Positions 27,132-41,100 of a DNA stretch of 64,000 bases are shown in pieces; the first letter of the stretch is position 1; the number at the start of each line of letters is the position of its first letter. The notes beneath the pieces were generated by a model. The model did not search any database and had not been told where the DNA came from. It was given only the letters and a program-made list of their open reading frames with translations. Made by a program: the position numbers and the translations under genes. Source of the DNA: Nansenia antarctica (Eukaryota; Chordata; Actinopteri; Argentiniformes; Microstomatidae); assembly GCA_963989245.1 (NCBI GenBank), contig CAXDII010000264.1, positions 62,001-126,000 of the forward strand, read 5' to 3'.

Positions 27132-29699
27132 TGCTGTTTTCAGTCATTAACAGAGCTGTTCTGAAAGTGTCCAAGCGGCCTGTTCTGAGAGTGGACTGTT
27201 TTTTGCATTCGTTCTCAATTTATATCAAACTATCAAAGTGTTGTTTTCTGCCTTTCTGGACCACATTTTGACTTGTTGTTGAATGCTCCTATAATGTAAC
27301 TCTAAATGACAATCAGAGTATGTTGAATTACGTGTGTGCAGCCTTTTGCTCAAAAGTTATCAATGTTTCGTTTTCAGAGTCTCTTTTGACAATCTCTTAA
27401 AGAGCTGATTTCAGTCATTAACAGAGCTGTTCTGATAGTGTCCAAGCAGCCAGTTCTGAGAGTGGACTATTTTTTGCATTCGTTCTTAAGTTATATCAAA
27501 GTGTTGTTTTCTGCCTTTCTGGAGCACATTTTGACTTGTTGCTGAATGCTCCTATAATGTAACTCTAAATGACAATCAGAGCAACTTGAATTGCGTGTGT
27601 GCAGCCTTTTGCTCAAAAGTGATCAACGTTTCGTTTTCAGAGTCTCTTTTGACAATCTCTTCGAGAGCTGTTTTCAGTCATTAACAGAGCTGTTCTGAAA
27701 GTGTCCAAGCGGCCTGTTCTGAGAGTGGACTGTTTTTTGCATTCGTTCTCAAGTTCTATCAGTGTTGTTTTCTGCTTTTCTGGAGCACATTTTGACTTGT
27801 TGCTGAATGCTCCTATAATGTAACTCTAAATGACAATCAGAGCAACTTGAATTGCGTGTGTGCAGCCTTTTGCTCAAAAGTGATCAACGTTTCGTTTTCG
27901 GAGTCTCTTTTGACAATCTCTTCGAGAGCTGTTTTCAGTCATTAACAGAGCTGTTCTGAAAGTGTCCAAGCGGCCTGTTCTGAGAGTGGACTGTTTTTTG
28001 CATTCGTTCTCAAGTTATATCAAACTATCAAAGTGTTGTTTTCTGCCTTTCTGGAGCACATTTTGACTTGTTGTTGAATGCTCCTATAATGTAACTCTAA
28101 ATGACAATCAGAGTATGTTGAATTACGTGTGTACAGCCTTTTGCTCAAAAGTTATCAATGTTTCGTTTTCAGAGTCTCTTTTGACAATCTCTTAAAGAGC
28201 TGATTTCAGTCATTAACAGAGCTGTTCTGAAAGTGTCCAAGCAGCCTGTTCTGAGAGTGGACAGTTTTTTGCATTCGTTCTCAAGTTATATCAAAGTGTT
28301 GTTTTCTGCCTTTCTCGAGCACATTTTGACTTGTTGTTGAATGCTCCTATAATGTAACTCTAAATGACAATCAGAGCAACTTGAATTGCGTGTGTGCAGC
28401 CTTTTGCTCAAAAGTGATCAACGTTTCGTTTTCAGAGTCTCTTTTGACAATCTCTTCGAGAGCTGTTTTCAGTCATTAACAGAGCCGTTCTGAAAGTGTC
28501 CAAGCGGCCTGTTCTGAGAGTGGACTGTTTTTTGCATTCGTTCTCAAGTTCTATCAGTGTTGTTTTCTGCTTTTCTGGAGCACATTTTGACTTGTTGCTG
28601 AATGCTCCTATAATGTAACTCTAAATGACAATCAGAGCAACTTGAATTGCGTGTGTGCAGCCTTTTGCTCAAAAGTGATCAACGTTTCGTTTTCGGAGTC
28701 TCTTTTGACAATCTCTTAAAGAGCTGATTTCAGTCATTAACAGAGCTGTTCTGATAGTGTCCAAGCAGCCAGTTCTGGGAGTGGACTGTTTTTTGCATTC
28801 GTTCTCAAGTTATATCAAACTATCAAAGTGTTGTTTTCTGCCTTTCTGGAGCACATTTTGACTTGTTGTTGAATGCTCCTATAATGTAACTCTAAATGAC
28901 AATCAGAGAATGTTGAATTACGTGTGTGCAGCCTTTTGCTCAAAAGTTATCAATGTTTCGTTTTCAGAGTCTCTTTTGACAATCTCTTAAAGAGCTGATT
29001 TCAGTCATTAACAGAGCTGTTCTGAAAGTGTCCAAGCAGCCTGTTCTGAGAGTGGACTGTTTTTTTGCATTCGTTCTCAAGTTATATCAAAGTGTTGTTT
29101 TCTGCCTTTCTCAAGCACATTTTGACTTGTTGTTGAATGCTCCTATAATGTAACTCTAAATGACAATCAGAGCAACTTGAATTGCGTGTGTGCAGCCTTT
29201 TGCTCAAAAGTGATCAACGTTTCGTTTTCGGAGTCTCTTTTGACAATCTTTTCGAGAGCTGTTTTCAGTCATTAACAGAGCTGTTCTGAAAGTGTCCAAG
29301 CGGCCTGTTCTGAGAGTGGACTGTTTTTTGCATTCGTTCTCAAGTTATATCAAACTATCAAAGTGTTGTTTTCTGCCTTTCTGGAGCACATTTTGACTTG
29401 TTGTTGAATGCTCCTATAATGTTACTCTAAATGACAATCAGAGTATGTTGAATTACGTGTGTGCAGCCTTTTGCTCAAAAGTTATCAATGTTTCGTTTTC
29501 AGAGTCTCTTTTGACAATCTCTTAAAGAGCTGATTTCAGTCATTAACAGAGCTGTTCTGAAAGTGTCCAAGCAGCCTGTTCTGAGAGTGGACTGTTTTTT
29601 GCATTCGTTCTCAAGTTATATCAAAGTGTTGTTTTCTGCCTTTCTCGAGCACATTTTGACTTGTTGTTGAATGCTCCTATAATGTAACTCTAAATGACA

Positions 29700-29815
29700 A
29701 TCAGAGCAACTTCAATTGCGTTTGTGCAGCCTTTTGCTCAAAAGTGATCAACGTTTCGTTTTCAGAGTCTCTTTTGACAATCTCTTTTTGACTTGTTGTT
29801 GAATGCTCCTATAAT
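29700..29815. repeat. Truncated satellite monomer junction
   Basis: At about 29785 the sequence jumps from GACAATCTCT directly to TTTTGACTTGTTG, skipping about 170 bp of a monomer. The shared TTTTGAC-like bases suggest slippage or unequal exchange. Confidence 0.8.
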
Positions 29816-32029
29816 GTAACTCTAAATGACAATCAGAGCAACTTGAATTACGTGTGTGCAGCCTTTTGCTCAAAAGTTATCAACGTTTCGTTTTCAGAGT
29901 CTCTTTTGACAATCTCTTAAAGAGCTGATTTCAGTCATTAACAGAGCTGTTCTGATAGTGTCCAAGCAGCTTGTTCTGAGAGTGGACTATTTTTTGCATT
30001 CGTTCTCAAGTTATATCAAAGTGTTGTTTTCTGCCTTTCTGGAGCACATTTTGACTTGTTGCTGAATGCTCCTATAATGTAACTCTAAATGACAATCAGA
30101 GCAACTTGAATTGCGTCTGTGCAGCCTTTTGCTCAAAAGTGATCAACGTTTCGTTTTCGGAGTCTCTTTTGACAATCTCTTCGAGAGCTGTTTTCAGTCA
30201 TTAACAGAGCTGTTCTGAAAGTGTCCAAGCGGCCTGTTCTGAGAGTGGACTGTTTTTTGCATTCGTTCTCAAGTTCTATCAGTGTTGTTTTCTGCTTTTC
30301 TGGAGCACATTTTGACTTGTTGCTGAATGCTCCTATAATGTAACTCTAATGACAATCAGAGCAACTTGAATTGCGTGTGTGCAGCCTTTTGCTCAAAAGT
30401 GATCAACGTTTCGTTTTCGGAGTCTCTTTTGACAATCTCTTCGAGAGCTGTTTTCAGTCATTAACAGAGCTGTTCTGAAAGTGTCCAAGCGGCCTGTTCT
30501 GAGAGTGGACTGTTTTTTGCATTCGTTCTCAAGTTATATCAAACTATCAAAGTGTTGTTTTCTGCCTTTCTGGAGCACATTTTGACTTGTTGTTGAATGC
30601 TCCTATAATGTAACTCTAAATGACAATCAGAGTATGTTGAATTACGTGTGTGCAGCCTTTTGCTCAAAAGTTATCAATGTTTCGTTTTCAGAGTCTCTTT
30701 TGACAATCTCTTAAAGAGCTGATTTCAGTCATTAACAGAGCTGTTCTGAAAGTGTCCAAGCAGCCTGTTCTGAGAGTGGACTGTTTTTTGCATTCGTTCT
30801 CAAGTTATATCAAAGTGTTGTTTTCTGCCTTTCTCGAGCACATTTTGACTTGTTGTTGAATGCTCCTATAATGTAACTCTAAATGACAATCAGAGCAACT
30901 TGAATTGCGTGTGTGCAGCCTTTTGCTCAAAAGTGATCAACGTTTCGTTTTCAGAGTCTCTTTTGACAATCTCTTCGAGAGCTGTTTTCAGTCATTAACA
31001 GAGCCGTTCTGAAAGTGTCCAAGCGGCCTGTTCTGAGAGTGGACTGTTTTTTGCATTCGTTCTCAAGTTATATCAAACTATCAAAGTGTTGTTTTCTGCC
31101 TTTCTGGAGCACATTTTGACTTGTTGTTGAATGCTCCTATAATGTAACTCTAAATGACAATCAGAGTATGTTGAATTACGTGTGTGCAGCCTTTTGCTCA
31201 AAAGTTATCAATGTTTCGTTTTCAGAGTCTCTTTTGACAATCTCTTAAAGAGCTGATTTCAGTCATTAACAGAGCTGTTCTGATAGTGTCCAAGCAGCCT
31301 GTTCTGAGAGTGGACTGTTTTTTGCATTCGTTCTCAAGTTATATCAAAGTGTTGTTTTCTGCCTTTCTCAAGCACATTTCGACTTGTTGTTGAATGCTCC
31401 TATAATGTAACTCTAAATGACAATCAGAGCAACTTGAATTGCGTGTGTGCAGCCTTTTGCTCAAAAGTGATCAACGTTTCGTTTTCAGAGTCTCTTTTGA
31501 CAATCTCTTCGAGAGCTGTTTTCAGTCATTAACAGAGCCGTTCTGAAAGTGTCCAAGCGGCCTGTTCTGAGAGTGGACTGTTTTTTGCATTCGTTCTCAA
31601 GTTATATCAAAGTGTTGTTTTCTGCCTTTCTCGAGCACATTTTGACTTGTTGTTGAATGCTCCTATAATGTAACTCTAAATGACAATCAGAGCAACTTGA
31701 ATTGCGTGTGTGCAGCCTTTTGCTCAAAAGGGATCAACGTTTCGTTTTCAGAGTCTCTTTTGACAATCTCTTCGAGAGCTGTTTTCAGTCATTAACAGAG
31801 CCGTTCTGAAAGTGTCCAAGCGGCCTGTTCTGAGAGTGGACTGTTTTTTGCATTCGTTCTCAAGTTCTATCAGTGTTGTTTTCTGCTTTTCTGGAGCACA
31901 TTTTGACTTGTTGCTGAATGCTCCTATAATGTAACTCTAAATGACAATCAGAGCAACTTGAATTGCGTGTGTGCAGCCTTTTGCTCAAAAGTGATCAACG
32001 TTTCGTTTTCGGAGTCTCTTTTGACAATC

Positions 32030-35000
32030 TCTTAAAGAGCTGATTTCAGTCATTAACAGAGCTGTTCTGATAGTGTCCAAGCAGCCAGTTCTGAGAGTGG
32101 ACTATTTTTTGCATTCGTTCTTAAGTTATATCAAAGTGTTGTTTTCTGCCTTTCTGGAGCACATTTTGACTTGTTGCTGAATGCTCCTATAATGTAACTC
32201 TAAATGACAATCAGAGCAACTTGAATTGCGTGTGTGCAGCCTTTTGCTCAAAAGTGATCAACGTTTCGTTTTCGGAGTCTCTTTTGACAATCTCTTCGAG
32301 AGCTGTTTTCAGTCATTAACAGAGCTGTTCTGAAAGTCTCCAAGCGGCCTGTTCTGAGAGTGGACTGTTTTTTGCATTCGTTCTCAAGTTATATCAAACT
32401 ATCAAAGTGTTGTTTTCTGCCTTTCTGGAGCACATTTTGACTTGTTGTTGAATGCTCCTATAATGTAACTCTAAATGACAATCAGAGCAACTTGAATTAC
32501 GTGTGTGCAGCCTTTTGCTCAAAAGTTATCAACGTTTCGTTTTCAGAGTCTCTTTTGACAATCTCTTAAAGAGCTGATTTCAGTCATTAACAGAGCTGTT
32601 CTGATAGTGTCCAAGCAGCTTGTTCTGAGAGTGGACTATTTTTTGCATTCGTTCTCAAGTTATATCAAAGTGTTGTTTTCTGCCTTTCTGGAGCACATTT
32701 TGACTTGTTGCTGAATGCTCCTATAATGTAACTCTAAATGACAATCAGAGCAACTTGAATTGCGTGTGTGCAGCCTTTTGCTCAAAAGTGATCAACGTTT
32801 CGTTTTCAGAGTCTCTTTTGACAATCTCTTCGAGAGCTGTTTTCAGTCATTAACAGAGCTGTTCTAAAAGTGTCCAAGCGGCCTGTTCTGAGAGTGGACT
32901 GTTTTTTGCATTCGTTCTCAAGTTCTATCAGTGTTGTTTTCTGCTTTTCTGGAGCACATTTTGACTTGTTGCTGAATGCTCCTATAATGTAACTCTAAAT
33001 GACAATCAGAGCAACTTGAATTGCGTGTGTGCAGCCTTTTGCTCAAAAGTGATCAACTTTTCGTTTTCGGAGTCTCTTTTGACAATCTCTTCGAGAGCTG
33101 TTTTCAGTCATTAACAGAGCTGTTCTGAAAGTGTCCAAGCGGCCTGTTCTGAGAGTGGACTGTTTTTTGCATTCGTTCTCAAGTTATATCAAACTATCAA
33201 AGTGTTGTTTTCTGCCTTTCTGGAGCACATTTTGACTTGTTGTTGAATGCTCCTATAATGTAACTCTAAATGACAATCAGAGCAACTTGAATTGCGTGTG
33301 TGCAGCCTTTTGCTCAAAAGTGATCAACGTTTCGTTTTCAGAGTCTCTTTTGACAATCTCTTAAAGAGCTGATTTCAGTCATTAACAGAGCTGTTCTGAT
33401 AGTGTCCAAGCAGCTTGTTCTGAGAGTGGACTATTTTTTGCATTCGTTCTCAAGTTATATCAAAGTGTTGTTTTCTGCCTTTCTGGAGCACATTTTGACT
33501 TGTTGCTGAATGCTCCTATAATGTAACTCTAAATGACAATCAGAGCAACTTGAATTGCGTGTGTGCAGCCTTTTGCTCAAAAGTGATCAACGTTTCGTTT
33601 TCAGAGTCTCTTTTGACAATCTCTTCGAGAGCTGTTTTCAGTCATTAACAGAGCTGTTCTAAAAGTGTCCAAGCGGCCTGTTCTGAGAGTGGACTGTTTT
33701 TTGCATTCGTTCTCAAGTTCTATCAGTGTTGTTTTCTGCTTTTCTGGAGCACATTTTGACTTGTTGCTGAATGCTCCTATAATGTAACTCTAAATGACAA
33801 TCAGAGCAACTTGAATTGCGTGTGTGCAGCCTTTTGCTCAAAAGTGATCAACGTTTCGTTTTCGGAGTCTCTTTTGACAATCTCTTCGAGAGCTGTTTTC
33901 AGTCATTAACAGAGCTGTTCTGAAAGTGTCCAAGCGGCCTGTTCTGAGAGTGGACTGTTTTTTACATTCGTTCTCAAGTTATATCAAACTATCAAAGTGT
34001 TGTTTTCTGCCTTTCTGGAGCACATTTTGACTTGTTGTTGAATGCTCCTATAATGTAACTCTAAATGACAATCAGAGTATGTTGAATTTCGTGTGTGCAG
34101 CATTTTGCTCAAAAGTTATCAATGTTTCGTTTTCAGAGACTCTTTTGACAATCTCTTAAAGAGCTGATTTCAGTCATTAACAGAGCTGTTCTGATAGTGT
34201 CCAAGCAGCCAGTTCTGAGAGTGGACTATTTTTTGCATTCGTTCTTAAGTTATATCAAAGTGTTGTTTTCTGCCTTTCTGGAGCACATTTTGACTTGTTG
34301 CTGAATACTCCTATAATGTAACTCTAAATGACAATCAGAGCAACTTGAATTGCGTGTGTGCAGCCTTTTGCTCAAAAGTGATCAACGTTTCGTTTTCGGA
34401 GTCTCTTTTGAAATTCTCTTTGAGAGCTGTTTTCAGTCATTAACAGAGCTGTTCTGAAAGTGTCCAAGCGGCCTGTTCTAAGAGTGGACTGTTTTTTGCA
34501 TTCGTTCTCAAGTTCTATCAGTGTTGTTTTCTGCTTTTCTGGAGCACATTTTGACTTGTTGCTGAATGCTCCTATAATGTAACTCTAAATGACAATCAGA
34601 GAATGTTGAATTACGTGTGTGCAGCCTTTTGCTCAAAAGTTATCAATGTTTCGTTTTCAGAGTCTCTTTTGACAATCTCTTCGAGAGCTGTTTTCAGTCA
34701 TTAACAGAGCCGTTCTGAAAGTGTCCAAGCGGCCTGTTCTGAGAGTGGACTGTTTTTTGCATTCGTTCTCAAGTTATATCAAAGTGTTGTTTTCTGCCTT
34801 TCTCGAGCACATTTTGACTTGTTGTTGAATGCTCCTATAATGTAACTCTAAATGACAATCAGAGCAACTTGAATTGCGTGTGTGCAGCCTTTTGCTCAAA
34901 AGTGATCAACGTTTCGTTTTCAGAGTCTCTTTTGACAATCTCTTCGAGAGCTGTTTTCAGTCATTAACAGAGCCGTTCTGAAAGTGTCCAAGCGGCCTGT

Positions 35001-36780
35001 TCTGAGAGTGGACTGTTTTTTGCATTCGTTCTCAAGTTCTATCAGTGTTGTTTTCTGCTTTTCTGGAGCACATTTTGACTTGTTGCTGAATGCTCCTATA
35101 ATGTAACTCTAAATGACAATCAGAGCAACTTGAATTGCGTGTGTGCAGCCTTTTGCTCAAAAGTGATCAACGTTTCGTTTTCAGAGTCTCTTTTGACAAT
35201 CTCTTCGAGAGCTGTTTTCAGTCATTAACAGAGCTGTTCTGAAAGTGTCCAAGCGGCCTGTTCTGAGAGTGGACTGTTTTTTGCATTCGTTCTCAAGTTA
35301 TATCAAACTATCAAAGTGTTGTTTTCTGCCTTTCTGGAGCACATTTTGACTTGTTGTTGAATGCTCCTATAATGTAACTCTAAATGACAATCAGAGTATG
35401 TTGAATTACGTGTGTGCAGCCTTTTGCTCAAAAGTTATCAATGTTTCGTTTTCAGAGTCTCTTTTGACAATCTCTTAAAGAGCTGATTTCAGTCATTAAC
35501 AGAGCTGTTCTGAAAGTGTCCAAGCAGCCTGTTCTGACAGTGGACTGTTTTTTGCATTCGTTCTCAAGTTATATCAAAGTGTTGTTTTCTGCCTTTCTCG
35601 AGCACATTTTGACTTGTTGTTGAATGCTCCTATAATGTAACTCTAAATGACAATCAGAGCAACTTGAATTGCGTGTGTGCAGCCTTTTGCTCAAAAGTGA
35701 TCAACGTTTCGTTTTCAGAGTCTCTTTTGACAATCTCTTCGAGAGCTGTTTTCAGTCATTAACAGAGCCGTTCTGAAAGTGTCCAAGCGGCCTGTTCTGA
35801 GAGTGGACTGTTTTTTGCATTCGTTCTCAAGTTCTATCAGTGTTGTTTTCTGCTTTTCTGGAGCACATTTTGACTTGTTGCTGAATGCTCCTATAATGTA
35901 ACTCTAAATGACAATCAGAGCAACTTGAATTGCGTGTGTGCAGCCTTTTGCTCAAAAGTGATCAACGTTTCGTTTTCGGAGTCTCTTTTGACAATCTCTT
36001 CGAGAGCTGTTTTCAGTCATTAACAGAGCTGTTCTGAAAGTGTCCAAGCGGCCTTTTCTGAGAGTGGACTGTTTTTTGCATTCGTTCTCAAGTTATATCA
36101 AACTATCAAAGTGTTGTTTTCTGCCTTTCTGGAGCACATTTTGACTTGTTGTTGAATGCTCCTATAATGTAACTCTAAATGACAATCAGAGTATGTTGAA
36201 TTACGTGTGTGCAGCCTTTTGCTCAAAAGTTATCAATGTTTCGTTTTCAGAGTCTCTTTTGACAATCTCTTAAAGAGCTGATTTCAGTCATTAACAGAGC
36301 TGTTCTGAAAATGTCCAAGCGGCCTGTTCTTAGAGTGGACTGTTTTTTGCATTCGTTCTCAAGTTATATCAAACTATCAAAGTGTTGTTTTCTGCCTTTC
36401 TGGAGCACATTTTGACTTGTTGTTGAATGCTCCTATAATGTAACTCTAAATGACAATCAGAGCAACTTGAATTACGTGTGTGCAGCCTTTTGCTCAAAAG
36501 TTATCAACGTTTCGTTTTCAGAGTCTCTTTTGACAATCTCTTAAAGAGCTGATTTCAGTCATTAACAGAGCTGTTCTGATAGTGTCCAAGCAGCTTGTTC
36601 TGAGAGTGGACTATTTTTTGCATTCGTTCTCAAGTTATATCAAAGTGTTGTTTTCTGCCTTTCTGGAGCACATTTTGACTTGTTGCTGAATGCTCCTATA
36701 ATGTAACTCTAAATGACAATCAGAGCAACTTGAATTGCGTGTGTGCAGCCTTTTGCTCAAAAGTGATCAACGTTTCGTTT
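32030..36780. repeat. Satellite block, copy 1 (repeated at 38139-42889)
   Basis: Rare variants recur at a constant offset of 6,109 bp: GCAGCCAGTT (32081/38190), TTCTAAAAGT (32862/38971 and 33653/39762), TTTACATTCG (33961/40070), AAATTCTCTT (34411/40520), GCCTTTTCTG (36051/42160). Ends are approximate. Confidence 0.85.
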
Positions 36781-38138
36781 TCGGAGTCTCTTTTGACAAT
36801 CTCTTCGAGAGCTGTTTTCAGTCATTAACAGAGCTGTTCTGAAAGTGTCCAAGCGGCCTGTTCTTAGAGTGGACTGTTTTTTGCATTCGTTCTCAAGTTA
36901 TATCAAACTATCAAAGTGTTGTTTTCTGCCTTTCACGAGCACATTTTGACTTGTTGTTGAATAATCCTATAATGTAACTCTAAATGACAATCAGAGCAAC
37001 TTGAATTGCGTGTGTGCAGCCTTTTGCTCAAAAGTGATCAACGTTTCGTTTTCGGAGTCTCTTTTGACAATCTCTTCGAGAGCTGTTTTCAGTCATTAAA
37101 AGAGCTGTTCTGAAAGTGTCCAAGCGGCCTGTTCTTAGAGTGGACTGTTTTTTGCATTCGTTCTCAAGTTATATCAAACTATCAAAGTGTTGTTTTCTGC
37201 CTTTCTGGAGCACATTTTGACTTGTTGTTGAATGCTCCTATAATGTAACTCTAAATGACAATCAGAGCAACTTGAATTACGTGTGTGCAGCCTTTTGCTC
37301 AAAAGTTATCAACGTTTCGTTTTCAGAGTCTCTTTTGACAATCTCTTAAAGAGCTGATTTCAGTCATTAACAGAGCTGTTCTGATAGTGTCCAAGCAGCT
37401 TGTTCTGAGAGTGGACTATTTTTTGCATTCGTTCTCAAGTTATATCAAAGTGTTGTTTTCTGCCTTTCTGGAGCACATTTTGACTTGTTGCTGAATGCTC
37501 CTATAATGTAACTCTAAATGACAATCAGAGCAACTTGAATTGCGTGTGTGCAGCCTTTTGCTCAAAAGTGATCAACGTTTCGTTTTCAGAGTCTCTTTTG
37601 ACAATCTCTTCGAGAGCTGTTTTCAGTCATTAACAGAGCTGTTCTAAAAGTGTCCAAGCGGCCTGTTCTGAGAGTGGACTGTTTTTTGCATTCGTTCTCA
37701 AGTTCTATCAGTGTTGTTTTCTGCTTTTCTGGAGCACATTTTGACTTGTTGCTGAATGCTCCTATAATGTAACTCTAAATGACAATCAGAGCAACTTGAA
37801 TTGCGTGTGTGCAGCCTTTTGCTCAAAAGTGATCAACGTTTCGTTTTCGGAGTCTCTTTTGACAATCTCTTCGAGAGCTGTTTTCAGTCATTAACAGAGC
37901 TGTTCTGAAAGTGTCCAAGCGGCCTGTTCTGAGAGTGGACTGTTTTTTACATTCGTTCTCAAGTTATATCAAACTATCAAAGTGTTGTTTTCTGCCTTTC
38001 TGGAGCACATTTTGACTTGTTGTTGAATGCTCCTATAATGTAACTCTAAATGACAATCAGAGTATGTTGAATTTCGTGTGTGCAGCATTTTGCTCAAAAG
38101 TTATCAATGTTTCGTTTTCAGAGACTCTTTTGACAATC

Positions 38139-41100
38139 TCTTAAAGAGCTGATTTCAGTCATTAACAGAGCTGTTCTGATAGTGTCCAAGCAGCCAGTTC
38201 TGAGAGTGGACTATTTTTTGCATTCGTTCTTAAGTTATATCAAAGTGTTGTTTTCTGCCTTTCTGGAGCACATTTTGACTTGTTGCTGAATACTCCTATA
38301 ATGTAACTCTAAATGACAATCAGAGCAACTTGAATTGCGTGTGTGCAGCCTTTTGCTCAAAAGTGATCAACGTTTCGTTTTCGGAGTCTCTTTTGACAAT
38401 CTCTTCGAGAGCTGTTTTCAGTCATTAACAGAGCTGTTCTGAAAGTGTCCAAGCGGCCTGTTCTGAGAGTGGACTGTTTTTTGCATTCGTTCTCAAGTTA
38501 TATCAAACTATCAAAGTGTTGTTTTCTGCCTTTCTGGAGCACATTTTGACTTGTTGTTGAATGCTCCTATAATGTAACTCTAAATGACAATCAGAGCAAC
38601 TTGAATTGCGTGTGTGCAGCCTTTTGCTCAAAAGTGATCAACGTTTCGTTTTCAGAGTCTCTTTTGACAATCTCTTAAAGAGCTGATTTCAGTCATTAAC
38701 AGAGCTGTTCTGATAGTGTCCAAGCAGCTTGTTCTGAGAGTGGACTATTTTTTGCATTCGTTCTCAAGTTATATCAAAGTGTTGTTTTCTGCCTTTCTGG
38801 AGCACATTTTGACTTGTTGCTGAATGCTCCTATAATGTAACTCTAAATGACAATCAGAGCAACTTGAATTGCGTGTGTGCAGCCTTTTGCTCAAAAGTGA
38901 TCAACGTTTCGTTTTCAGAGTCTCTTTTGACAATCTCTTCGAGAGCTGTTTTCAGTCATTAACAGAGCTGTTCTAAAAGTGTCCAAGCGGCCTGTTCTGA
39001 GAGTGGACTGTTTTTTGCATTCGTTCTCAAGTTCTATCAGTGTTGTTTTCTGCTTTTCTGGAGCACATTTTGACTTGTTGCTGAATGCTCCTATAATGTA
39101 ACTCTAAATGACAATCAGAGCAACTTGAATTGCGTGTGTGCAGCCTTTTGCTCAAAAGTGATCAACGTTTCGTTTTCGGAGTCTCTTTTGACAATCTCTT
39201 CGAGAGCTGTTTTCAGTCATTAACAGAGCTGTTCTGAAAGTGTCCAAGCGGCCTGTTCTGAGAGTGGACTGTTTTTTACATTCGTTCTCAAGTTATATCA
39301 AACTATCAAAGTGTTGTTTTCTGCCTTTCTGGAGCACATTTTGACTTGTTGTTGAATGCTCCTATAATGTAACTCTAAATGACAATCAGAGCAACTTGAA
39401 TTGCGTGTGTGCAGCCTTTTGCTCAAAAGTGATCAACGTTTCGTTTTCAGAGTCTCTTTTGACAATCTCTTAAAGAGCTGATTTCAGTCATTAACAGAGC
39501 TGTTCTGATAGTGTCCAAGCAGCTTGTTCTGAGAGTGGACTATTTTTTGCATTCGTTCTCAAGTTATATCAAAGTGTTGTTTTCTGCCTTTCTGGAGCAC
39601 ATTTTGACTTGTTGCTGAATGCTCCTATAATGTAACTCTAAATGACAATCAGAGCAACTTGAATTGCGTGTGTGCAGCCTTTTGCTCAAAAGTGATCAAC
39701 GTTTCATTTTCAGAGTCTCTTTTGACAATCTCTTCGAGAGCTGTTTTCAGTCATTAACAGAGCTGTTCTAAAAGTGTCCAAGCGGCCTGTTCTGAGAGTG
39801 GACTGTTTTTTGCATTCGTTCTCAAGTTCTATCAGTGTTGTTTTCTGCTTTTCTGGAGCACATTTTGACTTGTTGCTGAATGCTCCTATAATGTAACTCT
39901 AAATGACAATCAGAGCAACTTGAATTGCGTGTGTGCAGCCTTTTGCTCAAAAGTGATCAACGTTTCGTTTTCGGAGTCTCTTTTGACAATCTCTTCGAGA
40001 GCTGTTTTCAGTCATTAACAGAGCTGTTCTGAAAGTGTCCAAGCGGCCTGTTCTGAGAGTGGACTGTTTTTTACATTCGTTCTCAAGTTATATCAAACTA
40101 TCAAAGTGTTGTTTTCTGCCTTTCTGGAGCACATTTTGACTTGTTGTTGAATGCTCCTATAATGTAACTCTAAATGACAATCAGAGTATGTTGAATTTCG
40201 TGTGTGCAGCATTTTGCTCAAAAGTTATCAATGTTTCGTTTTCAGAGACTCTTTTGACAATCTCTTAAAGAGCTGATTTCAGTCATTAACAGAGCTGTTC
40301 TGATAGTGTCCAAGCAGCCAGTTCTGAGAGTGGACTATTTTTTGCATTCGTTCTTAAGTTATATCAAAGTGTTGTTTTCTGCCTTTCTGGAGCACATTTT
40401 GACTTGTTGCTGAATACTCCTATAATGTAACTCTAAATGACAATCAGAGCAACTTGAATTGCGTGTGTGCAGCCTTTTGCTCAAAAGTGATCAACGTTTC
40501 GTTTTCGGAGTCTCTTTTGAAATTCTCTTTGAGAGCTGTTTTCAGTCATTAACAGAGCTGTTCTGAAAGTGTCCAAGCGGCCTGTTCTAAGAGTGGACTG
40601 TTTTTTGCATTCGTTCTCAAGTTCTATCAGTGTTGTTTTCTGCTTTTCTGGAGCACATTTTGACTTGTTGCTGAATGCTCCTATAATGTAACTCTAAATG
40701 ACAATCAGAGAATGTTGAATTACGTGTGTGCAGCCTTTTGCTCAAAAGTTATCAATGTTTCGTTTTCAGAGTCTCTTTTGACAATCTCTTCGAGAGCTGT
40801 TTTCAGTCATTAACAGAGCCGTTCTGAAAGTGTCCAAGCGGCCTGTTCTGAGAGTGGACTGTTTTTTGCATTCGTTCTCAAGTTATATCAAAGTGTTGTT
40901 TTCTGCCTTTCTCGAGCACATTTTGACTTGTTGTTGAATGCTCCTATAATGTAACTCTAAATGACAATCAGAGCAACTTGAATTGCGTGTGTGCAGCCTT
41001 TTGCTCAAAAGTGATCAACGTTTCGTTTTCAGAGTCTCTTTTGACAATCTCTTCGAGAGCTGTTTTCAGTCATTAACAGAGCCGTTCTGAAAGTGTCCAA

